Source: Alkaliphilus sp.
GTDB taxonomy: Bacteria; Bacillota; Clostridia; Peptostreptococcales; Natronincolaceae
Length of the DNA: 7,030 nucleotides
NCBI GenBank assembly: GCA_023230535.1
Contig: JALNXC010000057.1
Coordinates: 1-7,030 of the forward strand
Reading direction: 5' to 3'
This document shows, one piece after another, positions 1 to 5,801 of the stretch (position 1 is the first letter of the stretch; each line of letters begins with the position of its first letter). The translations under genes and the position numbers were made by a program. The notes beneath the pieces are model-generated. The model saw only the letters and a program-made list of their open reading frames with translations. It was not told the origin of the DNA and searched no databases.

Positions 1-1531
1 CTAAACAGTTTTCAATCTTTTTTGACCTGTTTTTATCTATGTTCGCTCCTTCTTTATCGATAAATTCTATGTAAATCATATCTTCGTGGAAGCTATCCCC
101 TCTTATATGGATGCCACCGTCCGATCTGAAATATTTTACTCCAAATCTGCATATGGGTATGGTGCTGTTTTTAATGTCTATAACCCGGGACCCCGTTGAC
201 AGTATGCCCGAAACAATAGAATTTTTTATGGATTTTGACAGATTATGTTCGTCACTGCTTATGAGATAGGTTCCCTTTTCCCGCATAACGGTGGCAAAAG
301 CCGTACCCAAACTGGTAGCTATTTCGGGAGTTATGCTCTCATTAAATATTCCGGAAATATTTCTGTCTCCAAACAGTTTCCGGGATACCCTCTCCTCCCA
401 TATCAAATTATTTCTCACCGTCACCTTTTCATCTATTATTTTATACGGCCATATCTTGACATTGGGTTTTATTGTGCTGTCTTTAAAAATTTTGGAATAA
501 GGCCCTATTACCACTCCTTCAAACATTCTGCTGCGCTGGTCCACATATACATTGTTACATATGACGGATTTCCTGATTTCACAGCTTTTGGATATATTTA
601 CATTGTCCCAGATGATGCTCCTTTTTATGGATGTACCCTCTTCTATTGCACAATTATTTCCTATAACCGTATAGGAATCTATGATCGATCCTTCCTTTAT
701 GAGAGAATTATTGCCTATGTAAATCGGAGGGTATATTTTAACCCCCTTTTCGAGTACGGTCCCCTCTCCTATCCAGATACCTTTGCCCCGCTCTTTTCCC
801 AGAAGATAATGCATTCTTTCGTCGGATAAAACATCCGCATGAGTTTCTATATATGTATTTAAATCCCCCACATCACACCAATATTCTTCCGTTATGTATC
901 CGTACATCGGTATATTATCCCGGAGTAACCTTGGAAATAAATCCTTGCTGAAATCAAAATTTTCCCCCTGTTCATAATAATCCAATACTTCAGGTTCCAG
1001 TATATATATACCCGTGTTGATAGTATCGCTGAAGACTTCCCCCCAGCTCGGTTTTTCCAAAAATCTTATTATTGCCCCATTTTCATCCGTGATAACTACC
1101 CCGTATTCCAGGGGTACCGGCTCTTTGCTCAATATTAAAGTAGCCTTAGAACCCTTTTCCCTATGAAATTCGTAGGCTTTTCTTAAATCTATATTTGTAA
1201 AAGCATCCCCGCTTATTACAACGATAGTGCTGTCAAAAAATTCATGAGCATTTTTTACGCTGCCTCCCGTGCCTAAGGGCCTATCTTCAATGTAATAGTT
1301 GATATTGGTATCGAATCCGGAACCATCTCCGAAATAATCCGTTATTATCTCGGGCAGATAACATAATGTAACTGCTATATCATCGACTCCATGCTTTTTT
1401 AAAAGGTCTATACCGTATTCCATTACCGGTTTATTGAAAATAGGCACCATGGGCTTAGGTAAATGACACGTTAAGGGTCTGAGTCTGGTGCCTACTCCTC
1501 CTGACATTATTACTCCTTTAATTGAACTCAC
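1..1531 (-). CDS. Sugar nucleotidyltransferase / LbH / mutase-like fusion, partial (C-terminus off the left edge)
   Basis: I translated this frame by hand and it is open from 1531 to the window edge, about 510 codons. Numbering from the ATT codon at 1520-1522 as residue 1, residues 1-230 form an NTP-transferase fold: GGVGTRLRP (8-16) with PK (22-23) is the nucleotide-binding signature, followed by GDAFTNID (105-112), FLEKP (154-158), NTGIYIL (169-175) and EYWCDVGD (213-220). Residues ~245-385 are hexapeptide-like repeats of a left-handed beta-helix. After ~385 comes a phosphomannomutase/phosphoglucosamine-mutase-like domain (LFGDRN, then SDGGIHIRGD) lacking the usual TASHNP phosphoserine loop. 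The architecture matches long bacterial mannose-1-phosphate guanylyltransferase-type proteins of roughly 800 residues that make NDP-sugars for surface glycans. The exact sugar and nucleotide cannot be read from sequence. The start is ambiguous between GTG at 1531, ATT at 1522 and ATG at 1507 (see findings). Confidence 0.9.
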   Translation of the reverse strand, partial: MSSIKGVIMSGGVGTRLRPLTCHLPKPMVPIFNKPVMEYGIDLLKKHGVDDIAVTLCYLPEIITDYFGDGSGFDTNINYYIEDRPLGTGGSVKNAHEFFDSTIVVISGDAFTNIDLRKAYEFHREKGSKATLILSKEPVPLEYGVVITDENGAIIRFLEKPSWGEVFSDTINTGIYILEPEVLDYYEQGENFDFSKDLFPRLLRDNIPMYGYITEEYWCDVGDLNTYIETHADVLSDERMHYLLGKERGKGIWIGEGTVLEKGVKIYPPIYIGNNSLIKEGSIIDSYTVIGNNCAIEEGTSIKRSIIWDNVNISKSCEIRKSVICNNVYVDQRSRMFEGVVIGPYSKIFKDSTIKPNVKIWPYKIIDEKVTVRNNLIWEERVSRKLFGDRNISGIFNESITPEIATSLGTAFATVMREKGTYLISSDEHNLSKSIKNSIVSGILSTGSRVIDIKNSTIPICRFGVKYFRSDGGIHIRGDSFHEDMIYIEFIDKEGANIDKNRSKKIENCL

Positions 1532-1555
1532 TCCTTACATATAAAATACTTACAT

Positions 1556-1612
1556 AAGGGTATTTTGTGAATTCCCTTGTAAATTATACATAAATAATGA
1601 TTTCTACGTCCT
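1556..1612 (-). promoter_or_regulatory. Candidate promoter and operator-like dyad for the sugar nucleotidyltransferase
   Basis: On the minus strand a perfect -10 TATAAT lies at 1588-1583, with a weak -35 AGGACG (1612-1607) 18 nt upstream. Transcription would begin near 1576, giving a leader of about 50 nt. Immediately downstream of the -10 is an imperfect dyad, AAGGGTATT and AATTCCCTT (1556-1564 and 1570-1578 on the plus strand), with one mismatch and a 5-nt centre. Such a position could serve a repressor or form a 5'-UTR hairpin. Only the -10 is strong, so the promoter call is tentative. Confidence 0.4.
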
Positions 1613-1640
1613 TTTAAGGCATTTTTTGCCTGTTTTTCTC

Positions 1641-1694
1641 CAAAAAAACAAAAAACCCGAAGCCATATATGCAATTTGCATACATAAACTTCGG
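1641..1694 (-). terminator. Orphan rho-independent terminator between the radical SAM and transferase genes
   Basis: On the minus strand, CCGAAG (1694-1689) pairs with CTTCGG (1662-1657). An inner TATGCAAA/TTTGCATA-type stem gives a long hairpin, followed directly by G, T5, TG and T7. The radical SAM gene already has its own terminator at 1857-1889, so this one should end a different transcript: a leader RNA of the downstream transferase gene, or a separate small RNA. Confidence 0.65.
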
Positions 1695-1699
1695 ATTTT

Positions 1700-1856
1700 A
1701 ATTTTAAAATAAAAACCTTTGTTTGGCTCAAACAATACGAAGGAAGAGATAAACAATGCGAATATATATTTAACCTATAAGCATTTGTTCCACAAGTTCG
1801 AGGCCATGCGATTCTATTTTTTATTTTAAAGAGGAAATACTAAGATTGTAAGTTTT
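1700..1856 (-). other. Gene-free stretch with hairpins, possible leader or small RNA
   Basis: No convincing coding sequence is present. Two dyads precede the orphan terminator. TTGTTTG-GCT-CAAACAA (1719-1735) has perfect 7-bp arms. A longer one pairs AACAATGC (1752-1759) with GCATTTGTT (1781-1789) through one bulge. Read on the minus strand, these and the terminator form three hairpins in series. I tested purine, c-di-GMP-I, T-box and SAM signatures by eye and recognised none. No strong promoter is visible, so the existence of a transcript is unproven. Confidence 0.3.
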
Positions 1857-1889
1857 AAAAAACCGGATCAAGTCATAAAATTTGCCCCG
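1857..1889 (-). terminator. Terminator of the radical SAM gene
   Basis: Just past the stop codon at 1898, minus-strand CGGGGCAA (1889-1882) pairs with TTGATCCG (1871-1864), with one G-U pair and one mismatch around a 10-nt loop. After one further G (1863), T6 follows at 1862-1857. The stem is modest, but the position 9 nt after the gene and the T tract make it a plausible intrinsic terminator. Confidence 0.6.
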
Positions 1890-1897
1890 TGAAGTAT

Positions 1898-2827
1898 CTA
1901 TTTTCTCAGTCTATAGGTATAATACCCTTTATAATCCACCATCTCTATTTTAGCATCATTATTCAACCTTTCAAAAAAGTTCTTGATATCGGATTTGCCC
2001 CTCTGTTCTATAAAAGATTTTATTTCAAATTGATTCATGGGATGTCTTCTGATGATGCTGAGCACTGCCTCATAGTCATCTTCAACTTCACTGTAAAAGC
2101 CTTCGGAAACAAGTTTATCTATAGAGATACCGCCCAATATTGAAACAGCCTCTTCTATTACGTTTTTCGATACTTGTTTTACATATGTCTCGGCAGGAGG
2201 GCGTACGGGTGAATTGATATATAATTTATGATATTTTATTGTGCTCAATAATTTCTTTAGACCTAAAAAAAATTCTTTATTGTCATTTATGCCTTCGACA
2301 ATCATCGTTTCGATCCACAGTTGCCCGTCATACTCATTGGAAAATATCTGCAGCCCCCTGATAACATCATCAAATCTTATGCTTCCATGGGGCCTGTTGA
2401 TCTTTTTAAACATCTCTTCATCGGTTGCATCTAAAGAGGGAAGGATTATATCGGCATTCTTTAAATCTTCCCTCACTTTACCGTCAAATAACAGGGATCC
2501 GTTAGTTATCAGCGCTATAGGTTTATCTGTCAATAATTTCAATTCGTCGATTAAAATTCCCAAATCGGCATATAATAGCGGTTCACCGTCACCCACTATT
2601 GTAGCTACGTCAAATTTAATATCCTTGCTCAGATATAATTTAAATTCTTCCACTATGTCCTTATGATCAAAATATCTCTTTCTCTCATTCGTCATATTTC
2701 TTGTTCTTCCCAGTTGACAATATATGCAGGAATAATTGCAATGACCCTCGGCTATCGGGCTGATGCCGACAGAGAGCCCCATCCTTCTTGAAGGAACAGG
2801 CCCGTAAATATATTTAAAATTTGTCAT
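1898..2827 (-). CDS. Radical SAM protein, COG0731 / TYW1-like family
   Basis: This 309-residue enzyme opens with the family signature YGPVPSRRMGLSVGI (8-22). The 4Fe-4S cluster motif CX3CX2C follows at C30, C34 and C37 (CNYSCIYCQLGR), and the SAM-binding GDGEP lies at 79-83. These establish a cytosolic radical SAM oxidoreductase of the group often labelled tRNA wyosine synthetase-like. The bacterial members' substrate is not known to me. About 60 residues at the C-terminus (from DDYEAVL) look like a small winged-helix domain. A GTG at 2836 would add three residues, but it overlaps the ribosome binding site AAGGGG, whereas the ATG at 2827 sits about 8 nt after it, so I chose the ATG. The gene has its own promoter and terminator and appears monocistronic. 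Confidence 0.9.
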   Translation of the reverse strand: MTNFKYIYGPVPSRRMGLSVGISPIAEGHCNYSCIYCQLGRTRNMTNERKRYFDHKDIVEEFKLYLSKDIKFDVATIVGDGEPLLYADLGILIDELKLLTDKPIALITNGSLLFDGKVREDLKNADIILPSLDATDEEMFKKINRPHGSIRFDDVIRGLQIFSNEYDGQLWIETMIVEGINDNKEFFLGLKKLLSTIKYHKLYINSPVRPPAETYVKQVSKNVIEEAVSILGGISIDKLVSEGFYSEVEDDYEAVLSIIRRHPMNQFEIKSFIEQRGKSDIKNFFERLNNDAKIEMVDYKGYYTYRLRK

Positions 2828-2865
2828 ATATGCCACCCCTTAAAAATAAATTATAACAGTGTATT

Positions 2866-2887
2866 GATACATTATTCGATATGTATC
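2866..2887. promoter_or_regulatory. Dyad in the radical SAM 5' leader
   Basis: GATACAT (2866-2872) and ATGTATC (2881-2887) are perfect 7-bp arms around an 8-nt centre. The dyad begins about 5 nt downstream of the predicted transcription start (near 2892, minus strand). That is a typical position for a repressor operator, or for a short leader hairpin. Confidence 0.35.
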
Positions 2888-2898
2888 CCCACACATAT

Positions 2899-2927
2899 AT
2901 TATATAAGTACACTTATTTATTGTCAA
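2899..2927 (-). promoter_or_regulatory. Consensus sigma-A promoter of the radical SAM gene
   Basis: Minus strand: a perfect -35 TTGACA (2927-2922), a 17-nt spacer, and a perfect -10 TATAAT (2904-2899). The predicted leader before the ATG at 2827 is about 65 nt. Confidence 0.85.
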
Positions 2928-2940
2928 TCAGGGTATAGTA

Positions 2941-3123
2941 CAGAAGCCCATGATGCAGCTTAATTTATTCCGCAGGAACATAAACAGAAGCACCCATGGT
3001 GCAACCTTAATTTATTCCGTAGGAATATAAACAGGAATACCCTTGGTGCAACTTAATTTATTCCGTAGGAACATAAACAGAAGTACCCTTGGTGCAACTT
3101 AATTTATTTCGTAAGAATATAAA
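2941..3123. repeat. Four tandem imperfect 44-47-bp repeats
   Basis: Units lie at 2941-2984 (44 bp), 2985-3031 (47), 3032-3077 (46) and 3078-3123 (46), each starting CAG or CAGAAG and ending ATAAA. Each holds two small palindromes: a GCACC-CAT-GGTGC type (reduced to ACC-CTT-GGT in later units) and TTCC-GTA-GGAA, which becomes TTC-GTAA-GAA in the last unit. A degraded fifth partial copy is visible at about 3150-3177 (GGTGCAA core). The unit length is not a multiple of three, and no unique spacers separate the copies, so the array is neither coding nor CRISPR. It begins 14 bp upstream of the -35 of the radical SAM promoter. Confidence 0.85.
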
Positions 3124-3183
3124 CAAGGGTGCCTGCTGTGTAGATTAAATAAGACTACGGTGCAAATTAGATAAAGCTATTAA

Positions 3184-3233
3184 AGCAAAAAAATATCAGA
3201 GGGAAAAAATCAAAATCCTCCCCTGATATTTTT
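3184..3233 (-). terminator. Terminator of lpdA
   Basis: Arms AAAAATATCAG (3189-3199) and CTGATATTTTT (3223-3233) form a perfect 11-bp stem, extended by internal GGG/CCC pairing. On the minus strand it ends in a seven-T tract. It lies about 40 nt beyond the lpdA stop at 3275. The A/T-rich flanks are symmetrical, so it may work in both directions. Confidence 0.8.
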
Positions 3234-3274
3234 ATAATCGTTAAATTTTAAATTATATTAAGATCTATATCATA

Positions 3275-4681
3275 TTATGCTGAGTGTATTGCACCTTTTT
3301 CTGTGGTTCCCATTGCAGCTTCAAGAACAGTTTCTGCCGTAGTAGGATGTGCATGTATAGTATGTACTATTTGATCTGCAGTTAGCTTGTTCTTAATAGC
3401 AAGTGTAATTTCATGTATAAGGTCTGATGCATGAGGTCCAATAATATGTCCGCCCAGTATTACTCCTGTAGATTTGTCGGCAATTACTTTTACTAAACCT
3501 CTTCTCTCTCCATATGTAAGAGCCTTGCCGTTAGAAGCAAATAGGAATTTGCCCGTGCTTATATCCAAACCTTGTTCTTTTGCCGCTTCCTCGGTAGGGC
3601 CTACGGCTGCAATTTCCGGAGTCGTAAATATAGCGCCAGGTACTACGGAGTAATCTGCTTCTACATCTTCACCCACTATGTTTGCAACAGCAACTTCTCC
3701 TTGGTAAGAAGCAACATGAGCCAATTGATTTATATTTGTTACGTCCCCGATAGCATATATGTTATCTACGGTTGTTTGAAGTCTGCTGTCAACTTTAATT
3801 CCTCTTCTGTCGCTCAATTCAATACCTAATTTTTCTAAATCGATACCGCTGAAGTTTGGAACCCTTCCTGTTGCCATTAGAACTTTATCCGCAGTTACGG
3901 TCTCTTGTTTGCCTTTTCTTTGATATCCCACAGTAACTTTACCGTCATCCGTATCGGAAATTTCTTCAACTCTTGCACCTGTAACAAGCTTTATTTTCTT
4001 TCTCTTGGATATTCTGGTAATTTCTTTTATAACATCGCCGTCCATATTAGCTAAAATATCATTTGAAGAGCCTATTACAGTTACATCCACTTCTAAAGCG
4101 TTGCAAATAAATGCAAATTCCATTCCGATTACACCGCTGCCTACAATAACGATATCTTTAGGAAGTTCTTTTAAACTTAACATTTCATCACTTGTATATA
4201 CATTCTTTGATTCTTTTGCTCCCTTTATCGGCGGAATAAATGGAGCAGAACCTGTAGCAATTATTATGTATTTTGTGTCGACAGTGGCTCCTTCGTCCTT
4301 TCCGTCTTTTACAACAACTGTGTTTTTATCTGCTATATCTCCCGTGCCTCTCAATAAAGTGATTTTGTTCCTATCTACTAAGTATTCAATTCCAGCGACC
4401 AATTCTTTTACTATATTATCCTTTCTTTCCATTATCTTTGTGAAATCGAAAGATGGTGATTCATTGAAAATCCCAAAATCTTCGGACTCTTTTACTAATT
4501 CATAAACTTCTGACGAACGCACTAATGCTTTTGTAGGTATACAGCCGCGATTAAGGCATGTTCCACCTAAATTGTCTTGCTCAACAAGAACTGTTTTCAA
4601 TCCATTTTTTGCAGCCACTATAGCGGCAACATAACCTCCCGGTCCTCCACCTAAAACAACAACATCGCCCTCAATTTTCAT
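3275..4681 (-). CDS. lpdA: Dihydrolipoyl dehydrogenase (E3)
   Basis: This 468-residue flavoprotein is of normal length for the family and lacks the extra N-terminal lipoyl domain. It reoxidises dihydrolipoyl groups on 2-oxoacid dehydrogenase or glycine cleavage H/E2 proteins, passing electrons via FAD to a pyridine nucleotide. Motifs: FAD-binding GGGPGG (11-16); redox disulfide C42 and C47 in GGTCLNRGCIPTK; NAD(P)-binding GSGVIG (181-186); ATGR (270-273); FAD-contacting IGD (311-313); and the C-terminal HAHPTTAE (443-450) with catalytic H445 and E450. The residue ending the second strand of the NAD domain, normally Glu, is G204 followed by two serines, which may alter cofactor preference. The ATG is preceded by AGGAGGG at 6 nt. 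No partner dehydrogenase or glycine cleavage gene lies in the window, so its complex is unknown. Confidence 0.95.
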   Translation of the reverse strand: MKIEGDVVVLGGGPGGYVAAIVAAKNGLKTVLVEQDNLGGTCLNRGCIPTKALVRSSEVYELVKESEDFGIFNESPSFDFTKIMERKDNIVKELVAGIEYLVDRNKITLLRGTGDIADKNTVVVKDGKDEGATVDTKYIIIATGSAPFIPPIKGAKESKNVYTSDEMLSLKELPKDIVIVGSGVIGMEFAFICNALEVDVTVIGSSNDILANMDGDVIKEITRISKRKKIKLVTGARVEEISDTDDGKVTVGYQRKGKQETVTADKVLMATGRVPNFSGIDLEKLGIELSDRRGIKVDSRLQTTVDNIYAIGDVTNINQLAHVASYQGEVAVANIVGEDVEADYSVVPGAIFTTPEIAAVGPTEEAAKEQGLDISTGKFLFASNGKALTYGERRGLVKVIADKSTGVILGGHIIGPHASDLIHEITLAIKNKLTADQIVHTIHAHPTTAETVLEAAMGTTEKGAIHSA

Positions 4682-4728
4682 TTATAACCCTCCTATTATC
4701 TCATAGATATATTTACTACAATACATTA

Positions 4729-4756
4729 AGTATAACAAATGTCCAAGCATTGTCAA
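4729..4756 (-). promoter_or_regulatory. Sigma-A promoter of lpdA
   Basis: Minus strand: a perfect -35 TTGACA (4756-4751), a 16-nt spacer, and -10 TATACT (4734-4729). Transcription would start near 4722, about 40 nt upstream of the ATG. Together with the terminator at 4805-4834, this separates lpdA from the selenoprotein gene upstream. Confidence 0.8.
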
Positions 4757-4804
4757 TATTTTTACTGAAAATTATCTAAAATATAACGATACGTAACAAT
4801 ATTA

Positions 4805-4834
4805 AAAAAAGATGGGAATTTTCCCATCTTTTTT
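4805..4834. terminator. Bidirectional intrinsic terminator after the selenoprotein gene
   Basis: GATGGGAA (4811-4818) and TTCCCATC (4821-4828) form a perfect 8-bp stem with a 2-nt gap, which widens to a 4-nt loop in practice. A6 flanks it on the left and T6 on the right, so a poly-U tail exists on either strand. On the minus strand it closes the transcript of the 4873-5568 gene. Confidence 0.85.
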
Positions 4835-4836
4835 CG

Positions 4837-4872
4837 TTATAAATTTAACTGTCCCGATTGTTAAATTTATAA
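4837..4872. repeat. Perfect 13-bp inverted repeat directly after the selenoprotein stop codon
   Basis: TTATAAATTTAAC (4837-4849) and GTTAAATTTATAA (4860-4872) are exact complements around a 10-nt loop. The dyad abuts the TAA at 4873-4875 and precedes the terminator, so the mRNA would end in two stacked hairpins. It has no T tract of its own, and may protect the 3' end or bind a protein. Confidence 0.6.
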
Positions 4873-5568
4873 TTATGCAAGGCGTTCGTTCAACATTTCT
4901 GTTATTTTACCTGCAATACCGGCTGCTACGCCTGCGCATCGGCTCTTCCTTTCGGGATGGGCCATATCGACGCCATGAACTTCCATAAATTTGCCTACTG
5001 AGTCCGCACATAGCACCGAATCCGCAACTGTTGTCGGTAAATCCAAGCCTTCAGGTTGATATTCGGGGAAAGGAAATTCTTTATACCAATTAAATAATTC
5101 ATTTACTAATTCCCTTTGAGTCTCCGCATCTGTCACCATACCTATACATGCAGCCGCAACTCCTAACGAGCCGCATAATGTTGCTTGTCCATATCCTGCA
5201 GCACCGTGAATAAACGCTTCGGGCGGAATTTGGTCAAAAGGATAACCTACTACATCGGCCAGCTCTCCGAGAAACCCCTCGGATACGCCGATACCTCAGC
5301 CGCCTTTTGTCTTATATGCGTCAAAAGCTCTTTCTTTAACTTTTTCAACATCTAATTTTGCATACTTAAATGGCCATGTCGGCCTTCCCACCGAACCCGA
5401 ACCCGCTGTTTCCGAATTTGTTCCTCCTGTATTTTGATCCGGTTCTTTTTCCGCACATGCGGTAAGTAGTCCTCCTACACCCGTAGCCATAGCAACTCCT
5501 GCTACGGAAACACCCACTCCCTTAAGAAAGTCTTTTCTTGTTATTTGTTTTTCTTTTTGTACCGCCAC
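4873..5568 (-). CDS. C-GCAxxG-C-C family selenoprotein, exported lipoprotein (UGA at 5296-5298 = Sec91)
   Basis: Read through the UGA, this is a 231-residue protein. The GTG start at 5568 follows GGGAGG by about 8 nt. Residues 10-38 form a Tat-like signal (TRKDFLKG, with RK in place of RR, then a Gly/Ala/Val-rich core) ending in lipobox LTAC, so C38 is probably lipidated and the protein sits outside the membrane. A Gly/Ser/Thr linker follows. The mature domain starts at WPFKYAKLD (65-73) and carries U91 (KGG-U-GIG), C132 (LCGSLG), C141, C187 and C211. This is the family's C...CG..G...C...C pattern with selenocysteine as first ligand. Members resemble split-Soret cytochrome c proteins, but no CXXCH heme motif is present here. 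The role is probably redox or metal chemistry; the substrate is unknown. The 88-residue frame beginning at M144 has no ribosome binding site and is not a separate gene. Confidence 0.85.
5266..5283 (-). promoter_or_regulatory. Bacterial SECIS-like hairpin for UGA recoding
   Basis: On the minus strand, TCCGAG (5283-5278) pairs perfectly with CTCGGA (5271-5266) around the loop GGGTTT (5277-5272). The stem begins 13 nt after the UGA and the loop about 19 nt after it. Bacterial SECIS elements are short stem-loops inside the coding region, just downstream of UGA, with G in the first loop positions; SelB binds them. All three criteria hold. Confidence 0.8.
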
Positions 5569-5662
5569 TTCCGATACCTCCCTTATAGTTTAAGTACCCA
5601 ATAATTTGAATATAGTAAAGTAATATAGAATTATGCGTTTCCTTCATATCCCTACATTAAAT

Positions 5663-5668
5663 AGTATA
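5663..5668 (-). promoter_or_regulatory. Candidate -10 element of the selenoprotein gene
   Basis: TATACT lies on the minus strand about 95 nt upstream of the GTG start. No acceptable -35 sequence occurs 16-18 nt upstream (TATGCC or similar). A good -10 without a -35 is typical of activator-dependent promoters and would suit control by the divergent LysR protein. The call is tentative because this region is AT-rich. Confidence 0.35.
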
Positions 5669-5700
5669 ATATAAATTTAACAGCAGGCATAATAAGACTT

Positions 5701-5717
5701 AATTATGTACCATAATT
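5701..5717. promoter_or_regulatory. LysR-type box (T-N11-A dyad) in the divergent promoter region
   Basis: AATTATG-TAC-CATAATT has perfect 7-bp arms and contains the T-N11-A dyad (T5703, A5715) that LysR-type regulators recognise. It lies between the divergent lysR and selenoprotein genes, about 50 bp upstream of the predicted selenoprotein start site. Confidence 0.45.
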
Positions 5718-5742
5718 TTATTTTATCATCGTTAAAATAAAA
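5716..5742. promoter_or_regulatory. Second dyad in the divergent region, 10-bp arms
   Basis: TTTTATTTTA (5716-5725) and TAAAATAAAA (5733-5742) are perfect arms around TCATCGT. The dyad overlaps the right end of the T-N11-A box by 2 bp. It may be a second operator half or an AT-rich bend. Low base complexity lowers confidence. Confidence 0.35.
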
Positions 5743-5792
5743 ACAATAATGGCGTAACAACTACAAATATACTACTAATTCTGTTCTTTCAA

Positions 5793-5801
5793 TGGTATAA
5801 T
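5793..5801 (+). promoter_or_regulatory. Extended -10 promoter of the LysR regulator
   Basis: TGGTATAAT is a perfect extended -10 (TG-N-TATAAT), which can work with a poor -35; none is apparent upstream. Transcription would start near 5808, about 80 nt before the ATG at 5887. Confidence 0.6.

Noticed and set aside
245..829. 194-residue plus-strand frame and a shorter overlapping one at 291-500
   Set aside because: It is codon-aligned antisense to the clearly conserved transferase frame, with no ribosome binding site and no recognisable domain.
1528..1731. 67-residue minus-strand frame ending in a GTGA overlap with the transferase start
   Set aside because: It starts with TTG inside a dyad, runs straight through the orphan terminator hairpin and its T tract, has no ribosome binding site, and its composition looks non-coding.
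1700..1856. Known riboswitch or T-box leader upstream of the transferase gene
   Set aside because: No T-box sequence or purine, SAM or c-di-GMP-I core could be found by eye. It is left as an unidentified structured region.
1889..2666. Plus-strand frames of 84 and 141 residues within the radical SAM gene
   Set aside because: They are antisense shadows, with no ribosome binding sites or recognisable motifs.
2941..3123. CRISPR array
   Set aside because: Units are contiguous and similar along their whole length, with no unique spacers of constant size and no cas genes nearby.
3572..4505. Plus-strand frames of 85 and 166 residues within lpdA
   Set aside because: They are antisense shadows of a fully conserved flavoprotein gene.
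4873..5139. Separate 88-residue gene starting at the internal ATG
   Set aside because: There is no ribosome binding site. The coding similarity continues upstream without a break to the UGA, so it is the C-terminal part of the selenoprotein.
5296..5298. TGA as a simple nonsense mutation creating a pseudogene
   Set aside because: The codon coincides with the family's first conserved Cys, is followed by a SECIS-like hairpin, and the downstream frame is undamaged. It is kept as the main alternative, not the preferred reading.
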